From Bacteroidales bacterium UBA4243 (GTDB lineage: Bacteria; Bacteroidota; Bacteroidia; Bacteroidales; F082): a stretch of 17,715 nt of DNA. The stretch covers positions 1-17,715 of the forward strand of contig DGXB01000012.1 in the NCBI GenBank assembly GCA_002396205.1. The letters run 5' to 3'. This document shows positions 15,805 to 17,715 of this stretch, in pieces. The notes under the pieces were generated by a model. It made no database searches. It saw only the letters and a list, made by a program, of their open reading frames with translations, and had not been told where the DNA came from. Within the stretch, counting starts at the first letter, position 1. The number at the start of each line of letters is the position of its first letter. The translations under genes and the position numbers were made by a program.

Positions 15805-15828
15805 TCAAACAATCAAAAACAAGAGCAA

Positions 15829-17715
15829 ATGAGCAAAATGAATACATTGGGAAACAAAAACATGCAGGGCAAAACTCCTGCATTTTTGAAGGATAACGGA
15901 AGCAAAAAGCAGGGGAGAGGCTTATTGGGCCTGCTCCTTGTGGCGTTTTTTGCTGTTTTCATGGGTGAAAATGTTTTCGGACAAACACCCACTACAATTA
16001 CTGACGTGGAAGGACTGAACGCAATGACCGCCACGGGCAATTATGTTGTTGGGGCCAACATTGACGCTTCGGGATATACCCCCGCTAATATTGTTTTCTC
16101 TGGCCAATTTGACGGTGCTGGCCATACCATAAATGGTCTTACCAAGCCGCTCTTTGTCACTGCTGACAATGCCGTGATTCGCAATGTCAATCTTAAAGGA
16201 GTCAATATTAGTAGCGCTTCTTATTCAGCCGATACCGTGGGTGCCATCGCTTGTGTTGCGAAGGGTTATACCCGTATCTATAATTGTGGCATCCTGCCTA
16301 ATACGAAAGACTTCCTTGATGGCGACCATCCCAGCGTTGAAGCAACGAATTGTGCCGGAAGCATTGTGGGCAGCTTGCGCAATGACTCACGTGTGGTGAA
16401 CTGCTTCAGCTATGCCGACGTGAGCAGCACCAGCAGCACTGCCCGCGCCGCCGGTATTGTGGGCCACAATGCTTTTGCCAGCACCGCTCAAGTATCTGGA
16501 GGCAAGTATTATAAGCTGCGCACCATGGTGGTTAACTGCATGTATTATGGCGACATCACCAGTTCAAATATTTGGCCTGTCTATGGAGGAGAGAAGATAA
16601 CCAATAACGGAGACAACAGCATCAACAACTACAACTTTTACAGCGATAGTTGCTCATTCTCCCCCGCAGCACAGAGCCCAGCAACTACTCATAATTACAA
16701 TTGTTCTTGGCCAGCCCGTTACGACTACCTTACCCGTTACGAGTTCCTCCGTTTCTTGCTCAACAGCAACCGCGAACTGTGCGGCTGGTGGGTGGGTGCA
16801 CCCTCTGCGCCTTCAACCATGACTACGGCCGAAGTGCAGGCCGTGCCAAAGGATGCTTCGCTCATGGCTAAATGGGTGCTTGCCCCCGAAGAGGCACCAT
16901 TCCCCATATTGAAATCTCCAGGCTATTACCCTTCTCCCATTAATAAGGATGCTGATGCTGCATGGCGCATCACGGCTAATGAGTGGGAAGGCAAGAAACT
17001 GGGCACATTGGATGTCAAAGTCAAAAGTGGTGACCATTACACTGCTTCTGATGTGCAACTATCACTTGTTATCACTGACATGGACACCTTGCGCGGCGAT
17101 TATTGCTATTGCAAAGTGCAACTGCCTTATTACAACACCGTGTTTGGCAACCCGAACAGCACCAACTGGACAACGAAATATGCAGGTAATTACACTGATT
17201 ATGCGGTGACGGGATGGGAAATCACAGATGTTACAGGCGGCACGGAAGGTACCTTTGTGGCAGATTGGCAGAATGGCTACAATTTCGCCGACCGCGACTG
17301 CACCAAGAAAGACAAATACAGCGTGAGTGGCCGCATCTTTGCCCAAGGCGGTTTCTATTATGTGCCTAACGGCGTTACGGCCATCACCATCAAAGCCCAT
17401 TGGGGAAAAGCAGTCTATTTGGGCAATGGTGATTTCTACTATGATAGAGTTGATTTCAAACATGATGATAATAAGCCAGGTACGGCTTTTGCCCCATCTG
17501 GTGCTCGCTCCTCTACTCTTGAAAACGGACAAACTCTTCGTTCTGGCAAGATTAAGCAAGTGGCAACTGACTATTTCACTGATGGAACAGATGTTTTCGA
17601 CAATGCTCTTGTGCTTGTCGGCAACCATCAGTATTGCACAGGTAATGAGAGTGTCGATCCAAGTCAACGTGCCTTTACCATTATGAGTCCCGACTTCGAC
17701 TTTGACAATGAGCCT
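15829..17715 (+). CDS. Large secreted surface protein with GLUG/beta-helix region (partial)
   Basis: 629 codons are open to the right edge with no stop. The start at 15829 follows the A-rich leader AACAAGAGCAA; a second in-frame ATG at 15838 is possible. The N-terminus is unusual: about 30 polar, basic residues (KKQGRG at 26-31) precede the hydrophobic core LLGLLLVAFFAVF, and cleavage is likely after GQ at 52. FDGAGHTINGLTKPLF (94-109) is a GLUG-type motif. Repeating units RVVNCFSYADVSS and MVVNCMYYGDITS suggest a parallel beta-helix (about 94-260). The part after residue 330 is beta-rich with no motif I recognise. By size and type it is likely a T9SS substrate like the giant protein upstream, but its C-terminus is not in the window. 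Function unknown; surface binding is inference. Confidence 0.85.
   Translation, partial: MSKMNTLGNKNMQGKTPAFLKDNGSKKQGRGLLGLLLVAFFAVFMGENVFGQTPTTITDVEGLNAMTATGNYVVGANIDASGYTPANIVFSGQFDGAGHTINGLTKPLFVTADNAVIRNVNLKGVNISSASYSADTVGAIACVAKGYTRIYNCGILPNTKDFLDGDHPSVEATNCAGSIVGSLRNDSRVVNCFSYADVSSTSSTARAAGIVGHNAFASTAQVSGGKYYKLRTMVVNCMYYGDITSSNIWPVYGGEKITNNGDNSINNYNFYSDSCSFSPAAQSPATTHNYNCSWPARYDYLTRYEFLRFLLNSNRELCGWWVGAPSAPSTMTTAEVQAVPKDASLMAKWVLAPEEAPFPILKSPGYYPSPINKDADAAWRITANEWEGKKLGTLDVKVKSGDHYTASDVQLSLVITDMDTLRGDYCYCKVQLPYYNTVFGNPNSTNWTTKYAGNYTDYAVTGWEITDVTGGTEGTFVADWQNGYNFADRDCTKKDKYSVSGRIFAQGGFYYVPNGVTAITIKAHWGKAVYLGNGDFYYDRVDFKHDDNKPGTAFAPSGARSSTLENGQTLRSGKIKQVATDYFTDGTDVFDNALVLVGNHQYCTGNESVDPSQRAFTIMSPDFDFDNEP

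Larger units (their letters stand above)
15421..15828. other. 408-bp region without a clear gene; leader and possible gene remnant
   Basis: Contents left to right: AATTGAT-A-ATCAATT (15423-15437), a weak AT-rich stem that could end the EamA transcript; a C10 run; a -7 element; a 24-nt hairpin; an AT-rich stretch to about 15640; then a more GC-balanced part (15643-15804) with a protein-like minus-strand frame. Possible RNA pairings include 15631-15641 with 15674-15683, GTGCC (15667-15671) with GGCAC (15696-15700), CTTCTTCCGC (15685-15694) with GCGGAGAAG (15715-15723), and AAGGG-ATAA-CCCTT (15721-15734). Several are mutually exclusive. A 58-codon plus-strand frame (15528-15704) is also present, of doubtful value. 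Confidence 0.5.

Noticed and set aside
1..17715. tRNA, rRNA or insertion sequences with transposase
   Set aside because: I saw no tRNA-like cloverleaf, no rRNA stretch and no intact transposase on either strand. The only mobile-type signals are the short REP-like repeats.

Overview
The window looks like a chromosomal segment of a member of the Bacteroidetes, most likely Bacteroidales. Evidence: several genes are preceded by the TAnnTTTG -7 element typical of that phylum; starts have A-rich leaders instead of Shine-Dalgarno sites; there is a FeoA-FeoB fusion, a TPR-type sensor kinase, and a giant secreted protein ending in a type IX secretion (T9SS) sorting domain. The genus cannot be read from the sequence alone.

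Layout. At 1-629 (minus) is the 5' part of a ferrous iron transporter, feoAB, running off the left edge. A 164-bp divergent region separates it from a two-component pair on the plus strand: a TPR/transmembrane histidine kinase (794-2638) and a NarL/LuxR-type response regulator (2635-3252), overlapping by ATGA. After a short non-coding stretch with a perfect 18-nt palindrome comes a 1874-residue modular T9SS surface protein (3383-9007), then an inverted pair of REP-like elements, then a 96-residue secreted, tail-anchored small protein (9150-9440). A bidirectional terminator-like hairpin separates these from convergent minus-strand genes.

The minus-strand block reads right to left: a dGTPase-family HD hydrolase (14411-13092), an uncharacterised secreted protein (13092-11581) overlapping it by one base, a cluster of GTAG-headed palindromic repeats, and a UPF1/IGHMBP2-like SF1 helicase (11406-9496). 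Divergent from the dGTPase is an EamA/DMT-family permease (14515-15420).

At the right end, 408 bp without a clear gene (15421-15828) hold a C10 tract, a good -7 promoter element, a 24-nt hairpin just downstream, more possible stems and a protein-like minus-strand frame that may be a decayed gene end. Then a second large secreted protein with GLUG/beta-helix character starts at 15829 and runs off the right edge.

How it fits together: the kinase/regulator pair sits directly upstream of the T9SS surface protein and may control it, but this rests on position only. The strongest unexplained items are the REP-like family (five copies of two types, one supplying a stop codon), the tripartite C-terminus of the 96-residue protein, and the structured leader before the last gene. 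I did not find a clearly new multi-gene system.
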